Part shown: positions 36,993-44,948 of the stretch, piece by piece | How positions within the stretch are numbered: the stretch's first letter is position 1 | Layout: every line of letters begins with the position of its first letter | NCBI RefSeq assembly: GCF_000261685.1 | Contig: NZ_AJQE01000299.1 | Location: 1-44,948, forward strand | Direction: 5' to 3' | Length of the DNA: 44,948 nucleotides | Source: Bradyrhizobium genomosp. I (2014) | GTDB lineage: Bacteria > Pseudomonadota > Alphaproteobacteria > Rhizobiales > Xanthobacteraceae | Notes under the pieces: generated by a model | The model's database searches: none | What the model was told of the DNA's origin: nothing | What the model saw: the letters and a program-made list of their open reading frames with translations, nothing else | Translations under genes and position numbers: made by a program

Positions 36993-37583
36993 ATGAGCGC
37001 CGAACAGTCGCCCAAAATCGTGATCGTCGACGAAAGCCCGATTCGGGCTGCGATCCTCGAGGAGGGGTTGCGGGAGGCCGGGTTCACGCAGGTGGTCCAT
37101 ATCAGCGAGATGCAGAGCCTGCTCGCCCGTATTTATGCGGTCGACCCCGACATCATCCTGATCGATCTGGAGAACCCCAGCCGCGACGTGCTGGAGGCGA
37201 TGTTCCAGGTCAGCCGCGCCGTGAAGCGGCCGATCGCCATGTTCGTGGACCAGAGCGATTCCGCCTCGATCCAGGCCTCGGTCGAGGCCGGGGTGTCCGC
37301 GTATATCGTCGACGGGCTGAAGAAGGAGCGCATCAAGCCCATCCTCGACCTCTGCGTGTCCCGCTTCAACGCCTTTGCCAAGCTCCAGGAAGAGCTCGAG
37401 CGGACCAAGTCGCAACTCGAGGACCGCAAGGTCATCGAGAAGGCCAAGGGCATCCTGATGCGGGTGAAGGGCCTCAACGAGGACGAGGCCTATGTGCTGC
37501 TACGCTCCACCGCGATGCGCGAGAAGAAGAAAATCGGCGAGATCGCGCAGTCGATCATCACCGCGTCGGAGATGCTGAAATGA
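36993..37583 (+). CDS. nasT: Nitrate/nitrite response regulator NasT (REC-ANTAR antiterminator)
   Basis: NasT is an RNA-binding antiterminator that allows expression of nitrate/nitrite assimilation genes when released from NasS. The 196-residue protein has an atypical receiver domain (KIVIVDESPIRAAILEEGLR ... DIILIDLENPSRD). A coiled linker follows (KLQEELERTKSQLED), then the ANTAR domain RKVIEKAKGILMRVKGLNED, EAYVLLRSTAMREKKKIGEI with its conserved IExAKGxLM core. Its stop overlaps the nasS start (ATGA at 37580-37583). The leader before nirA holds two candidate ANTAR hexaloops, so nirA is a likely target. Confidence 0.95.
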   Translation: MSAEQSPKIVIVDESPIRAAILEEGLREAGFTQVVHISEMQSLLARIYAVDPDIILIDLENPSRDVLEAMFQVSRAVKRPIAMFVDQSDSASIQASVEAGVSAYIVDGLKKERIKPILDLCVSRFNAFAKLQEELERTKSQLEDRKVIEKAKGILMRVKGLNEDEAYVLLRSTAMREKKKIGEIAQSIITASEMLK

Positions 37584-38743
37584 CCGTTCCCCTCCGCATC
37601 GGGTTCATTCCGCTGGTCGATGCCGCCGCCCTGATCGTCGCGGTCGACAAGGGATTTGCCGCCACTGAGGGGCTCGACGTCGAGCTGGTGCGCGAGGTCT
37701 CCTGGTCCAACGTCCGCGACAAGCTCAATATCGGCCTGTTCGACGCTGCGCATTTGCTGGCGCCAGTGGCGATCGCGTCCTCGCTCGGGCTCGGTCACGT
37801 CAAGGTGCCGATCGCAGCGCCCTTCAATCTCGGCATCAACGGCAATGCCATCACGGTGTCGCCGGCGCTCCATGCCGCGCTGATGGAGGTGATCGACGGC
37901 GATCGTTTCGACCCGATGGCGACCGCGAAAGCGCTGGCGAAGGTCGTTGCCATCAGGCGCAAGGCAGGGGCCGAGCCGCTGACCTTCGGCATGACCTTCC
38001 CGTTCTCCACCCACAACTATCAATTGCGGTTCTGGATGGCCGCGGCGGGCGTCGATCCCGATGAGGACGTGCGCCTCGTGGTGCTGCCGCCGCCCTATAT
38101 GGTCGACAGCCTCAAGAACGGCCATGTCGATGCGTTCTGCGTCGGCGCGCCCTGGAATTCGATCGCGGTCGATCTCGGCATCGGTCACATCCTGCATTTC
38201 GTCTCCGACATCCTGGTCCGTGCGGCGGAGAAGGTGCTTGCCGTCCGCCAGGCCTGGGCCGACAAGAATCCGAATGTCGTTGCAGCACTGGTCCGTGCGG
38301 CGGTGAAGGCTGCCGAGTTCATCGAGCACCCAGAGAACCGGACCGAGGCGGCGCGCATCCTGGCACAGCCGGAACGGATCGGGGTCGATGCCGAGGTCAT
38401 CCAGCGCACGCTCGACGGACGTTTGAAGATCTCGCCCGACGGCACCTTCCGCGAAAGCGGCCGCTATCTCCTCGTTGGACGCGAGGGAGCAGGGCGCCCG
38501 GACCCGGTCCAGGCCGCCTGGCTCTATGCTCAGATGGTGCGCTGGGGGCAGACGGCTCTGACCCCGGACGGCGTCAGGACAGCGATGGCGGTGTTCAGCC
38601 CCGACCTTTACGACGCAGCCCTCGGCAAAAAGGCGCCCTCCGAAGCTCCCGCGGCGTTCGGCGCCTTCGCCGGGCCTGTCTTCGATCCCGACAACATCCA
38701 GGGGCATCTCGAGGCCTTCGAGGTTGGCCGCTGGAAAGCCTGA
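37580..38743 (+). CDS. nasS: Nitrate/nitrite sensor NasS (NrtA-like binding protein)
   Basis: NasS is a cytoplasmic NrtA-like nitrate sensor that holds NasT inactive until nitrate or nitrite binds. The 387-residue protein begins MTVPLRIGFIPLVDAAALIV and has no signal peptide, which separates it from transporter binding proteins. Family blocks include KGFAATEGLDVELVREVSWS, IGLFDAAHLLAPVAIAS, TFGMTFPFSTHNYQLRFWMA and VDAFCVGAPWNSIAVDLGIG. It is translationally coupled to nasT. The leader of nirA begins about 170 bp after its stop. Confidence 0.95.
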   Translation: MTVPLRIGFIPLVDAAALIVAVDKGFAATEGLDVELVREVSWSNVRDKLNIGLFDAAHLLAPVAIASSLGLGHVKVPIAAPFNLGINGNAITVSPALHAALMEVIDGDRFDPMATAKALAKVVAIRRKAGAEPLTFGMTFPFSTHNYQLRFWMAAAGVDPDEDVRLVVLPPPYMVDSLKNGHVDAFCVGAPWNSIAVDLGIGHILHFVSDILVRAAEKVLAVRQAWADKNPNVVAALVRAAVKAAEFIEHPENRTEAARILAQPERIGVDAEVIQRTLDGRLKISPDGTFRESGRYLLVGREGAGRPDPVQAAWLYAQMVRWGQTALTPDGVRTAMAVFSPDLYDAALGKKAPSEAPAAFGAFAGPVFDPDNIQGHLEAFEVGRWKA

Positions 38744-38889
38744 TTCGGGCCTGCTTTATTTTTAAGCGCGCATGTTCGTTGGCTAATGTTTGGGCTGACT
38801 GCTCGAATTTCGGGAGAGCTCTCAGACCGGCATCTCCCCGATGTTATCCTAACAGCCTGAAATAACGTCGGTTTTCATTTCGATCCAGC

Positions 38890-38905
38890 TGGCACGCAAC
38901 TTGAA
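38890..38905 (+). promoter_or_regulatory. Sigma-54 (RpoN) type promoter upstream of nirA
   Basis: TGGCACG-CAAC-TTGAA matches the -24/-12 consensus TGGCACG-N4-TTGCW with a single mismatch (A for C in the -12 GC). Spacing is exact. Transcription would start near 38916, giving a leader of about 160 nt before the nirA ATG at 39077. NtrC-sigma-54 control would suit an assimilatory nitrite reductase. No clear NtrC site was found upstream. Confidence 0.55.
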
Positions 38906-38915
38906 TGTTGCACTG

Positions 38916-39076
38916 CGGCCAGCTTGTCACAGGTGCCTGCTGAGCCAAGTCCCGCAGCAACGAAGCTGATCGGACCGCAAGTAACGAAGCCGGCCCCTGA
39001 GCAGCCAGCCGAGTTCCTTGCGGGTCGCCAATCCGTCGAAGCCACTCTGGTGGCCGCAGGAGCTTCGTTACCGACC
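38916..39076 (+). promoter_or_regulatory. nirA leader RNA with two AACGAA hexaloops (candidate NasT/ANTAR target)
   Basis: The first hairpin is CAGC-AACGAA-GCTG at 38955-38968. The second, less perfect, is at 38977-38994 and shows the same AACGAA loop at 38983-38988. ANTAR proteins bind tandem hairpins with six-base loops that have A at position 1 and G at position 4, as both do here. The second hairpin's GTAACGAAGC (38981-38990) is fully complementary to GCTTCGTTAC (39062-39071), which lies between the AGGAG ribosome site and the ATG. The two folds exclude each other. No T-run follows, so control of translation or of rho is possible. Coding in this stretch (a TTG-started frame from 38924) is unlikely because its codon choice is unlike the gene. 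Confidence 0.6.
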
Positions 39077-40858
39077 ATGAAAATCGATACGCTCTCAGTC
39101 GACTTTACCGACGAGCAGAAACGCTACCTCGAAGGCTTCACGACCGGCTTGCAGATCAGCCGGGTCGGCCGCGGTCTCGGCGCGGGAGCCGGCAAGGCGA
39201 ATGCCGAGCCCGTTGGTCCCGATGCCGTGCACATCAAGGCGCAGGACAAGGTGATCGCGTCGGGCAGGAAGCTCGCCGATCAGGAGAAGTTCAAGCGCGA
39301 CGAGCATCCCTTCGACGCCTATCCGCGGCTGCGCCAGCAGGCGCTCGACAACACCCCGCCGAGCCCGGCGGACAATTTCCGATGGCGCTATTACGGCATC
39401 TTCTATGTCGCGCCGACGCAGGACTCCTACATGAGCCGCCTGCGCATTCCGAACGGCATCATGAAGCATTGGCAGCTGTCCGGCCTTGCCGATCTCGCCG
39501 ACGAGCTCTGCGGCCCGTACAGCCACGTCACGACGCGCGCCAATCTCCAGCTCCGCGAGATCCCGCCGAAGAACGCGATCAAGCTGCTCGAGGGCATCCA
39601 GGACCTCGGCCTGTGCTCGCGCGGCTCGGGTGCCGACAACATCCGCAACGTGACGGGAACGCCGACGGCCGGCATCGACCCGCAGGAAATCATCGACACG
39701 CGGCCCTATGCGCGCGAGTGGCACTACCACATCCTCAACGACCGCTCGCTCTACGGCTTGCCGCGCAAGTTCAACGTCGCCTTCGACGGTGCCGGCAGGA
39801 TCGCGGTGCTGGAGGAGACCAACGATATTGCCTTCACCGCGTACGAGGTGAAGGACGGTTTCGGCGTCGAGCCCGGAATCTGGTTCCGCCTCGGCCTCGG
39901 CGGCATCACGGGCCACAAGGACTTCGCCAAATATTCCGGCATCATCGTCAAGCCGGAGCAGGCGACCGCCGTCGCCGACGCCATCGTGCGCGTGTTCATC
40001 GACCATGGCGACCGCACCAACCGCAACAAGGCACGGTTGAAATACGTGCTCGACGCGATGGGCCATGACGGCTTTCTCAAGCTGGTCGAAGAGCGGCTGA
40101 AGACGCCGTTCACGCGCGTGCCGGAAGAGGCGTTTGCGCCACGGCCTGCGGCGGACCGCATGGCCCATGTCGGCGTGCACAAGCAGAAGCAGGAGGGCCT
40201 CAACTGGATCGGCGTATCGCTGACGCTCGGCAAGCTCACCTCCGATCAGATGCGGGGCCTCGCCAAGTTCGCGCGGGATCTCGGTGACGGCGAGATCCGC
40301 CTCACGGTCTGGCAGAACCTGCTGATCTCAGGGGTGCGCGACGAGAACGTCGAGCTTGCGAGCGCGGCCATCAGGCAGATCGGGCTCGCCGTGGAGGCCT
40401 CGCACATCCGCGCCGGCCTTGTCGCCTGCACCGGCAATGCCGGTTGCCGCTTCGCGGCCGCCAATACCAAGCGCCACGCCGCCGAGATCGGCGACTGGTG
40501 CGAGCCGCGCGTCGCAATGGACAAGCCGGTGAACATCCACGTCACCGGCTGCCATCATTCCTGCGCGCAGCACTACATCAGCGACATCGGCCTGATCGGC
40601 GCGCGTGTGCCGGTCGGCGAGGAAGACACGGTCGAGGGCTATCACCTCTTCACCGGCGGCGGGTTCGGCCCCGACGCAGACGTCGGGCAGGAGGTCTATC
40701 ACGACCTCAAGGCCGAGGACGCGCCGAAGACGGTCGAAGGACTGCTCAAGGCCTACATCGCCCATCGCTCGTCTCCCGAAGAAACGTTCCTGTCCTTTGC
40801 GCGCCGCCATGACGGCGAGACGCTGCGCAAGCTGGCCGACGCACAGGTGTCCGCATGA
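39077..40858 (+). CDS. nirA: NirA-family ferredoxin-type nitrite/sulfite reductase
   Basis: The enzyme reduces nitrite to ammonium with six electrons at a sirohaem-[4Fe-4S] centre. The 593-residue protein shows the two half-domains: YVAPTQDSYMSRLRIPNG, SHVTTRANLQLREIPPKNAI and NIRNVTGTPTAGIDPQEIID in the first, and TVWQNLLISGV in the second. The cluster-binding cysteines are VACTGNAGCRFAAANTKRHA and HVTGCHHSCAQHYISDIGLI. ATG 39077 (MKIDTLSVDFTDEQKRYLEG) is chosen over the TTG at 38924. Sulfite is a possible alternative substrate, but the nasTS neighbours favour nitrite. Its stop overlaps the start of the flavoprotein gene (ATGA), which probably supplies electrons. Confidence 0.93.
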   Translation: MKIDTLSVDFTDEQKRYLEGFTTGLQISRVGRGLGAGAGKANAEPVGPDAVHIKAQDKVIASGRKLADQEKFKRDEHPFDAYPRLRQQALDNTPPSPADNFRWRYYGIFYVAPTQDSYMSRLRIPNGIMKHWQLSGLADLADELCGPYSHVTTRANLQLREIPPKNAIKLLEGIQDLGLCSRGSGADNIRNVTGTPTAGIDPQEIIDTRPYAREWHYHILNDRSLYGLPRKFNVAFDGAGRIAVLEETNDIAFTAYEVKDGFGVEPGIWFRLGLGGITGHKDFAKYSGIIVKPEQATAVADAIVRVFIDHGDRTNRNKARLKYVLDAMGHDGFLKLVEERLKTPFTRVPEEAFAPRPAADRMAHVGVHKQKQEGLNWIGVSLTLGKLTSDQMRGLAKFARDLGDGEIRLTVWQNLLISGVRDENVELASAAIRQIGLAVEASHIRAGLVACTGNAGCRFAAANTKRHAAEIGDWCEPRVAMDKPVNIHVTGCHHSCAQHYISDIGLIGARVPVGEEDTVEGYHLFTGGGFGPDADVGQEVYHDLKAEDAPKTVEGLLKAYIAHRSSPEETFLSFARRHDGETLRKLADAQVSA

Positions 40859-42465
40859 ACCAGATCACCCCTCCGCCAAAACTCGACCTCATTCCCGCAA
40901 GCGCACCGTTCTCCGATGCACAGCGTTCCTGGCTGAACGGCTTCTTCGCCGGACTGCTGTCGCCCGATGTCGCAATGCCGTTGTCGGCGGAGCAGGGCGC
41001 GGCCGTCATGCAAGGCCCGGCTGGCGACGGCGACGACGGCGAGGCGCCATGGCATGACCAGACCATGCCGATTGCCGAGCGGATGAAGCTCGCCGAAGGC
41101 CGCCCCGTACGCCGCAAGATGATGGCGGCGATGGCGCAGCAGGATTGCGGCCAGTGCGGCTACAATTGCCACGATTACTCGGAAGCGATCGCGAGCCGCA
41201 GCGAAGCACGGCTCAACCTCTGTGTCCCCGGCGGCAAGGAAACCGCGCGGATGCTGAAGTCGCTGTACGAGGAGCTCGACAAGGCCCCAGTGGCCAAATC
41301 GGCCGACAAGCCGGACGTGGCGGCGCCGGCCGTGACCGTGACGATCGCCGAGCCCGGCCGCTCACGCGACAATCCGACCGAGGCGACGTTCCTGTCGCGC
41401 CGTCTTCTCAACAAGGGCAAGTCGGAGAAGGAGACCTATCACATCGAGTTCGACCTCTCCGAGAGCAAGCTCGACTACGTCGTCGGCGATTCCTTCGGCG
41501 TATTCGCGCGCAACGATGTCGGCCTCGTCGACCAGATCATCGCGCTGCTCGGCGCCTCCCACACCACCAAGGTCAACGGCAAGACGCTGCGCGAGGTGCT
41601 GATCGACGACGTCTCGCTGTCGCCGGCGCCCGACACGCTGTTCGAGCTGATCTCCTTCATCACCGGCGGCGCAGCCCGCGAGAAGGCGCGGGCGCTGGCG
41701 CAGGGGGAGGATCCCGATGGCGATGCCGCCACCCTGGACGTCATGGCGGCGCTGCAGAAATTTTCCGGCACGCGGCCGCATCCCGAGGCCTTTGTCGAGG
41801 CGCTGGAGCCGCTGCAGCCGCGGCTCTACTCGATCTCGTCGTCGCACAATGCCACACCCGGAAGGCTGTCGCTGACCGTCGATTCCGTGCGCTACGTCAT
41901 CGGCAAGCGCAAGCGCCTCGGCGTCGCCTCGACCTTCCTCGGCGAGCGCATCGCCGAAGGCGAGAAGCTGAAGGTCTATGTGCAGAAGGCGCACGGGTTC
42001 GGCCTGCCGCAGGACCCGAAGACGCCCGTCATCATGATTGGCCCCGGCACCGGCATCGCGCCGTTCCGCGCCTTCCTGCTCGACCGCAAGGCGACCGGCG
42101 CTCCCGGAAAGAACTGGCTGTTCTTCGGCCACCAGCGCAGCGATTGCGATTTCTTCTACCAGGAAGAACTCAACGCGATGAAGACGTCGGGCCAACTGAC
42201 GCGGTTGTCGCTGGCCTGGTCGCGCGACGGCGAAAAGAAGTTCCACGTGCAGGACCGCATGCGCGAGGTTGGCCGCGAGCTGTGGACGTGGCTCGCCGAA
42301 GGCGCGCACCTCTACATCTGCGGCGATGCCAAGCGCATGGCCAAGGACGTCGAGCGCGCGCTGGTCGACATCGTCGCCCAGTTCGGCGCGCGGTCGACGG
42401 ACGAGGCCGTCAGCTTCGTCGCCGAGCTCAAGAAGACCGGCCGCTTCCAGGCGGACGTCTACTGA
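40855..42465 (+). CDS. 4Fe-4S / FAD / NADPH reductase (CysJ-related), likely electron donor to NirA
   Basis: Annotation tools would call this sulfite reductase alpha subunit, but the flavodoxin (FMN) domain of CysJ is missing. In its place, after the CysJ-like opening SDAQRSWLNGFFAGLL, residues about 95-130 hold an FeS domain: QDCGQCGYNCHDYSEAIASR and LNLCVPGGKETARML. The rest is CysJ-like: FAD binding RLYSISSSHNATPGRLSLTV, NADPH binding VIMIGPGTGIAPFRAFLLDR, FFGHQRSDCDFFYQEEL and HLYICGDAKRMAKDVERAL, with the terminal DVY. It thus looks like an NADPH-to-FAD-to-4Fe-4S relay that could replace ferredoxin for NirA. The 4-nt overlap with nirA supports a complex of the two. The length is 536 residues. 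Confidence 0.93.
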   Translation: MNQITPPPKLDLIPASAPFSDAQRSWLNGFFAGLLSPDVAMPLSAEQGAAVMQGPAGDGDDGEAPWHDQTMPIAERMKLAEGRPVRRKMMAAMAQQDCGQCGYNCHDYSEAIASRSEARLNLCVPGGKETARMLKSLYEELDKAPVAKSADKPDVAAPAVTVTIAEPGRSRDNPTEATFLSRRLLNKGKSEKETYHIEFDLSESKLDYVVGDSFGVFARNDVGLVDQIIALLGASHTTKVNGKTLREVLIDDVSLSPAPDTLFELISFITGGAAREKARALAQGEDPDGDAATLDVMAALQKFSGTRPHPEAFVEALEPLQPRLYSISSSHNATPGRLSLTVDSVRYVIGKRKRLGVASTFLGERIAEGEKLKVYVQKAHGFGLPQDPKTPVIMIGPGTGIAPFRAFLLDRKATGAPGKNWLFFGHQRSDCDFFYQEELNAMKTSGQLTRLSLAWSRDGEKKFHVQDRMREVGRELWTWLAEGAHLYICGDAKRMAKDVERALVDIVAQFGARSTDEAVSFVAELKKTGRFQADVY

Positions 42466-42484
42466 GTGCTGTCACTCCAGCATC

Positions 42485-42512
42485 ATCCGAGCCGGTTCCA
42501 ACTGGCTCGGAT
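42485..42512 (+). terminator. Hairpin after the nirA-flavoprotein operon
   Basis: ATCCGAGCCGGTT and AACTGGCTCGGAT pair over 13 bp (one G-T) with a two-base loop. It begins 20 bp after the flavoprotein stop. Only TTT follows, so it is a weak intrinsic terminator or an RNA-stabilising stem. Confidence 0.55.
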
Positions 42513-42667
42513 TTGAGCGAATAAGATTCTCGGAACCCGCCGGTGGGGAGAAAATGCATCTGCGATCGGGGTTCCTGGAAGAAGCTCATCGCTATTTCAG
42601 TCGGCGTCTTGCCGGCACCCCGGGTTGATCCTTCATACTCTCGCACATGGGGCGTTGGAGATCGACC

Positions 42668-42820
42668 ATGCGCGAACTATCGGCGGAAGCCAGGCTGCAC
42701 TTCTACGCGCGCTCGCTCTCGCGTCGGACCGGGGCGAGCCTGCACCACGTTGCGCTCTACAGCGCCTTTGCCGTCATCGCCGCGATCGTGTTCGGCACAC
42801 TGTCGGTACACCCGTTCTGA
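42668..42820 (+). CDS. 50-residue single-TM protein
   Basis: The ATG at 42668 follows GGAG with a 7-nt spacer. The peptide has an amphipathic basic N-terminus (MRELSAEARLHFYARSLSRR) and one hydrophobic helix (YSAFAVIAAIVFGTLSV) and ends HPF. Codon third positions are GC-rich like real genes here. It is too short to classify. It might be a regulator or accessory of the nirA reductase operon lying 200 bp upstream, but a hairpin separates them. Confidence 0.6.
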   Translation: MRELSAEARLHFYARSLSRRTGASLHHVALYSAFAVIAAIVFGTLSVHPF

Positions 42821-42825
42821 GGTAT

Positions 42826-42904
42826 CGTTCCGGGGCGGCGAAGCCGAACTCAGGTGCGCAATTGCGCACCGTAGTCCGGTGCTTCGCACCATTCCGGAAT
42901 GACG
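42826..42904. repeat. Intergenic repeat with an 18-bp perfect palindrome
   Basis: The ends CGTTCCGG and CCGGAATGACG are near-inverted. The core GGTGCGCAATTGCGCACC (42853-42870) is a perfect palindrome, and CCGGTGCTTCGCACC nearby forms a further small stem. It separates the 50-residue protein gene from pxpA and probably ends both convergent transcripts. Confidence 0.65.
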
Positions 42905-42911
42905 ACGAACT

Positions 42912-43682
42912 TCACACCCCGCGCTTGAACGGCGCCACTTCGATCCCCGCATCCTTCAGCGCCTGACGCACGCCGCGCGCGATCTCGACCGCGCCGGGCG
43001 TATCGCCGTGGATGCAGACCGTATCGGTGCGCATCTTGATGACCTTGCCGGTGACCGAGACGACCGCGCCGTCCTGCACCATGCGCACCACGCGGTCGGC
43101 GATCGCCCTGGCGTCATGCAGCACCGCGCCGAGCTTCTTGCGCGAGACGAGGTTGCCGTCGTCCTCATAGGCGCGGTCGGCGAATACCTCGTGCACCATC
43201 GGCAGATTGGCCGCTTCGCCAGCCTTCACCAGCTTCGAATTGGCGAGCACGACGAAGATCAGGCCGGGATCGACCGCCTTGATGCCGGCGGCGATCGCCT
43301 TCGCCGTCATGTCGTCCTCGCAGGCGACGTTGGAGAGCGCGCCATGCGCCTTCACATGGGTGACCTTGTAGCCGGCGGCGGTCGCGATCGCCTGCAATGC
43401 GCCGATCTGGTAGGCGACGAGGTTCTCGATCTCCGAGGCCTTCAGCCCCGCGATCGGATGCCGGCCGAAGCCGTGCAGGTCGCGATATCCCGGATGCGCG
43501 CCGACCGAGACGCCGCGCGCCTTCGCCAGCTCGACCGTCCGGCGCATGATGTCGGGGTCGCCGGCATGGAAGCCGCAGGCGACATTGACTGAGCTCGCCA
43601 GCTCGATCATGGCGGCGTCGTTGCCCATCTCCCACGCGCCAAAACCTTCGCCGAGGTCGCAATTAAGATCGACTGTTCTCAT
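42912..43682 (-). CDS. pxpA: 5-oxoprolinase subunit PxpA (LamB/YcsF family)
   Basis: PxpA works with PxpB and PxpC to cleave 5-oxoproline to glutamate with ATP. The 256-residue protein has the family opening [20 protein letters not shown]. It also has [52 protein letters not shown] and [21 protein letters not shown]. The residues of the acidic metal-like site ([15 protein letters not shown]) are intact. It is the last gene of a pxpB-pxpC-pxpA operon on the minus strand, 32 bp after pxpC. Confidence 0.95.
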   Translation of the reverse strand: MRTVDLNCDLGEGFGAWEMGNDAAMIELASSVNVACGFHAGDPDIMRRTVELAKARGVSVGAHPGYRDLHGFGRHPIAGLKASEIENLVAYQIGALQAIATAAGYKVTHVKAHGALSNVACEDDMTAKAIAAGIKAVDPGLIFVVLANSKLVKAGEAANLPMVHEVFADRAYEDDGNLVSRKKLGAVLHDARAIADRVVRMVQDGAVVSVTGKVIKMRTDTVCIHGDTPGAVEIARGVRQALKDAGIEVAPFKRGV

Positions 43683-43714
43683 GGGTTGCTCTCCGCCTCT
43701 GATCTTGTTGTCGC

Positions 43715-44752
43715 TCAGGGCTCCGCCGTGACCTGCCAGGTCCCGGCGTCGACCGCGCTGACCGCATAGCCCGCAACGTTAGCATCGCTGAGCGCCTCGA
43801 TGTTGAGCGCGACGGCATCGGCAGATCGCAGGTGATCGGGCAGGCTGCGGATCAACTGCGCGAACTTGCGCGCCTCGTCCTGCGCTTCGGCCATGCTGAC
43901 AGCCTTGAAGCGGAACGCGGTTCCCGCCGAGGTCTGGGCGAGACGGCCGACATCGGCCGTGATCACGGTTGCGATCTTCGGATAACCGCCCGAGGTGCCG
44001 CGGTCCATCATCAGCGCGATCGGCGCGCCGTTGCCGGGCACCTGGATGCTGCCGTTGACGGTGCCATCGGAGACGATGTTGTGGCCGTGCAGATGCCTGA
44101 TCGGGGGCCCTTCGAGCCGGTAGCCCATCCGGTCGGAGGTTGCGGAGATCTTCCACTCGCTGTTCAGGAACATCGCCTTGTTGGCCTCGTCGAACTCGTC
44201 ATCCTGCGGACCCAGCAGGACCCGGATCGGACCTGTCGCAGGCTTCGGCAGTTCGATCCGAAGCTCCGGCGCACCGCTCGCGGCATCGACACCGAACTCG
44301 TCGCCGGCCTGGAGCGGGCGCGGGTAGGGGCTGCCGAGGCCGGCGCGGGCATTGACCGCGAGACTGTTGAACACCGGCTCGCCTTTGATGGCGCCCTCGA
44401 TCGCGAGATAGGTGAAGGCGCCGCCGCGGGCAAAACCCAGCGTCAGCGTCTCGCCGTCCTTCAGCGTCACCGATGTGTCCATCGCGACCGGATTGCCTGC
44501 GACGTCCGCATTGCGCGGTGCGCCAGCGATTGCAACGCGGACGGCGCCGCCGCGGGCGGTGAAGGTGGCACCGAAAGGGCCGATCTCGACGGCGGCCGCG
44601 AAAGGCTCGTTGCCGACAAGCGTGTTCGCCGCCGCCAGCGACAGGCGGTCCATGGCTCCGCTGACCGTCAGGCCGTAGCGTTGCGCGCCGTGGCGGCCGC
44701 CATCCTGGACCGAGCTCGCGGGCCCGATGCTGGCAACAATGAGCCGGCTCAT
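43715..44752 (-). CDS. pxpC: 5-oxoprolinase subunit PxpC (biotin-dependent carboxylase-like family)
   Basis: The protein starts at ATG 44752 ([20 protein letters not shown]) and has 345 residues. Family hallmarks are [63 protein letters not shown] and [20 protein letters not shown] followed by [16 protein letters not shown]. Homologues are the KipA/DUR1-like half of urea amidolyase-type proteins and act in the PxpABC oxoprolinase. The ATG overlaps the pxpB stop (TGA 44751-44749), so the two are translationally coupled. The longer open frame into the window edge is the pxpB region read in another frame. Confidence 0.95.
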   Translation of the reverse strand: MSRLIVASIGPASSVQDGGRHGAQRYGLTVSGAMDRLSLAAANTLVGNEPFAAAVEIGPFGATFTARGGAVRVAIAGAPRNADVAGNPVAMDTSVTLKDGETLTLGFARGGAFTYLAIEGAIKGEPVFNSLAVNARAGLGSPYPRPLQAGDEFGVDAASGAPELRIELPKPATGPIRVLLGPQDDEFDEANKAMFLNSEWKISATSDRMGYRLEGPPIRHLHGHNIVSDGTVNGSIQVPGNGAPIALMMDRGTSGGYPKIATVITADVGRLAQTSAGTAFRFKAVSMAEAQDEARKFAQLIRSLPDHLRSADAVALNIEALSDANVAGYAVSAVDAGTWQVTAEP

Positions 44753-44948
44753 GCGACCACCTGCTCGGCGATGATCTCGCCGGCTTCCGCAGCGCGGTCC
44801 AGTTCCGCGAACGTCTTGTGGTCGATGGCGAAGAACGTCACGCGATCGCCGGGTTCGGTGAGGAAGGTCGGATCGCGGTGGAGCTGATAGGTTCTGACAG
44901 GCGTGCGGCCGAGCAAATGCCAGCCGCTCGGCGCGGCGAGGCACTGGA
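44749..44948 (-). CDS. pxpB: 5-oxoprolinase subunit PxpB (KipI family), 3' end only
   Basis: The minus-strand sequence up to the window edge encodes the C-terminus of a KipI/PxpB protein: APSGWHLLGRTPVRTYQLHR, DPTFLTEPGDRVTFFAIDHK, TFAELDRAAEAGEIIAEQVV. The PSGWHLLGRTP motif is diagnostic of the family. The 5' part lies beyond the window. Its stop overlaps the pxpC start, giving the operon order pxpB-pxpC-pxpA. Confidence 0.92.
   Translation of the reverse strand, partial: QCLAAPSGWHLLGRTPVRTYQLHRDPTFLTEPGDRVTFFAIDHKTFAELDRAAEAGEIIAEQVVA

Noticed and set aside
38924..39076. 51-codon N-terminal extension of NirA from a TTG start
   Set aside because: The codons used (TTA, GTA, AGT, TCA, CCT) are unlike the rest of the gene. 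The region carries leader-RNA hairpins, and the ATG at 39077 begins the conserved protein.

Overview
The window is chromosomal DNA from a high-GC alphaproteobacterium, most probably Bradyrhizobium or a close relative in the Nitrobacteraceae. The evidence is the gene order glmU-glmS-DUF502-recG-sdhE-mfd, a phosphatidylcholine synthase, an IalB-type secreted protein, a GH17/membrane glucan enzyme of the kind that makes cyclic beta-glucans, a nasT-nasS-nirA block, and several families of palindromic intergenic repeats. No rRNA, tRNA, CRISPR array, insertion sequence or prophage was seen. Both ends cut a gene (a secreted protein on the left, pxpB on the right).

Layout. 1-4.7 kb: a secreted protein and a divergent membrane GH17 enzyme (likely glucan synthesis), a small membrane protein, an MgtC-family protein and a proline/alanine-rich membrane protein. 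4.9-16.6 kb: housekeeping genes for UDP-GlcNAc synthesis (glmU, glmS), a DUF502 membrane protein, a frameshifted NAD-dependent oxidoreductase, and recG, sdhE and mfd. 16.7-21.4 kb (minus strand): a degenerate PleD-like protein, then a YejA-like peptide-binding protein with a degenerate AMP-ligase 4 nt behind it. 21.6-27.7 kb: ialB-like, hspQ, an AEC transporter, a ubiquinone-type hydroxylase, pcs with a terC remnant overlapping it, and a quinone oxidoreductase.

27.8-32.2 kb is the most unusual coding region. It holds a 56-residue zinc-ribbon protein, a winged-helix-like protein, two tiny related three-TM proteins, a membrane-anchored sensor fused to a trehalose-6-phosphate-synthase-type glycosyltransferase, and a Crp/Fnr regulator, all on the plus strand with overlapping or touching ends from the third gene on. 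No phosphatase partner is present.

32.2-36.9 kb: an ArgD-type aminotransferase preceded by a 29-codon ORF with 12 arginine codons and a strong intrinsic terminator, which looks like an arginine attenuator. Then come an Mpo1-like membrane protein, a SUKH-like protein and rimO. 37-42.5 kb: nasT-nasS, a sigma-54-like promoter, a leader RNA with two AACGAA hexaloops, nirA, and a 4Fe-4S/FAD/NADPH reductase translationally coupled to nirA. Together these form a sensor, leader RNA, enzyme and electron-donor module for nitrite assimilation. 42.6-44.9 kb: a 50-residue membrane peptide and the pxpB-pxpC-pxpA 5-oxoprolinase operon on the minus strand.

The strongest candidates for undescribed biology are the arginine leader at 33488-33640, the sensor-glycosyltransferase cluster at 28056-31248, and the switchable nirA leader at 38916-39076.
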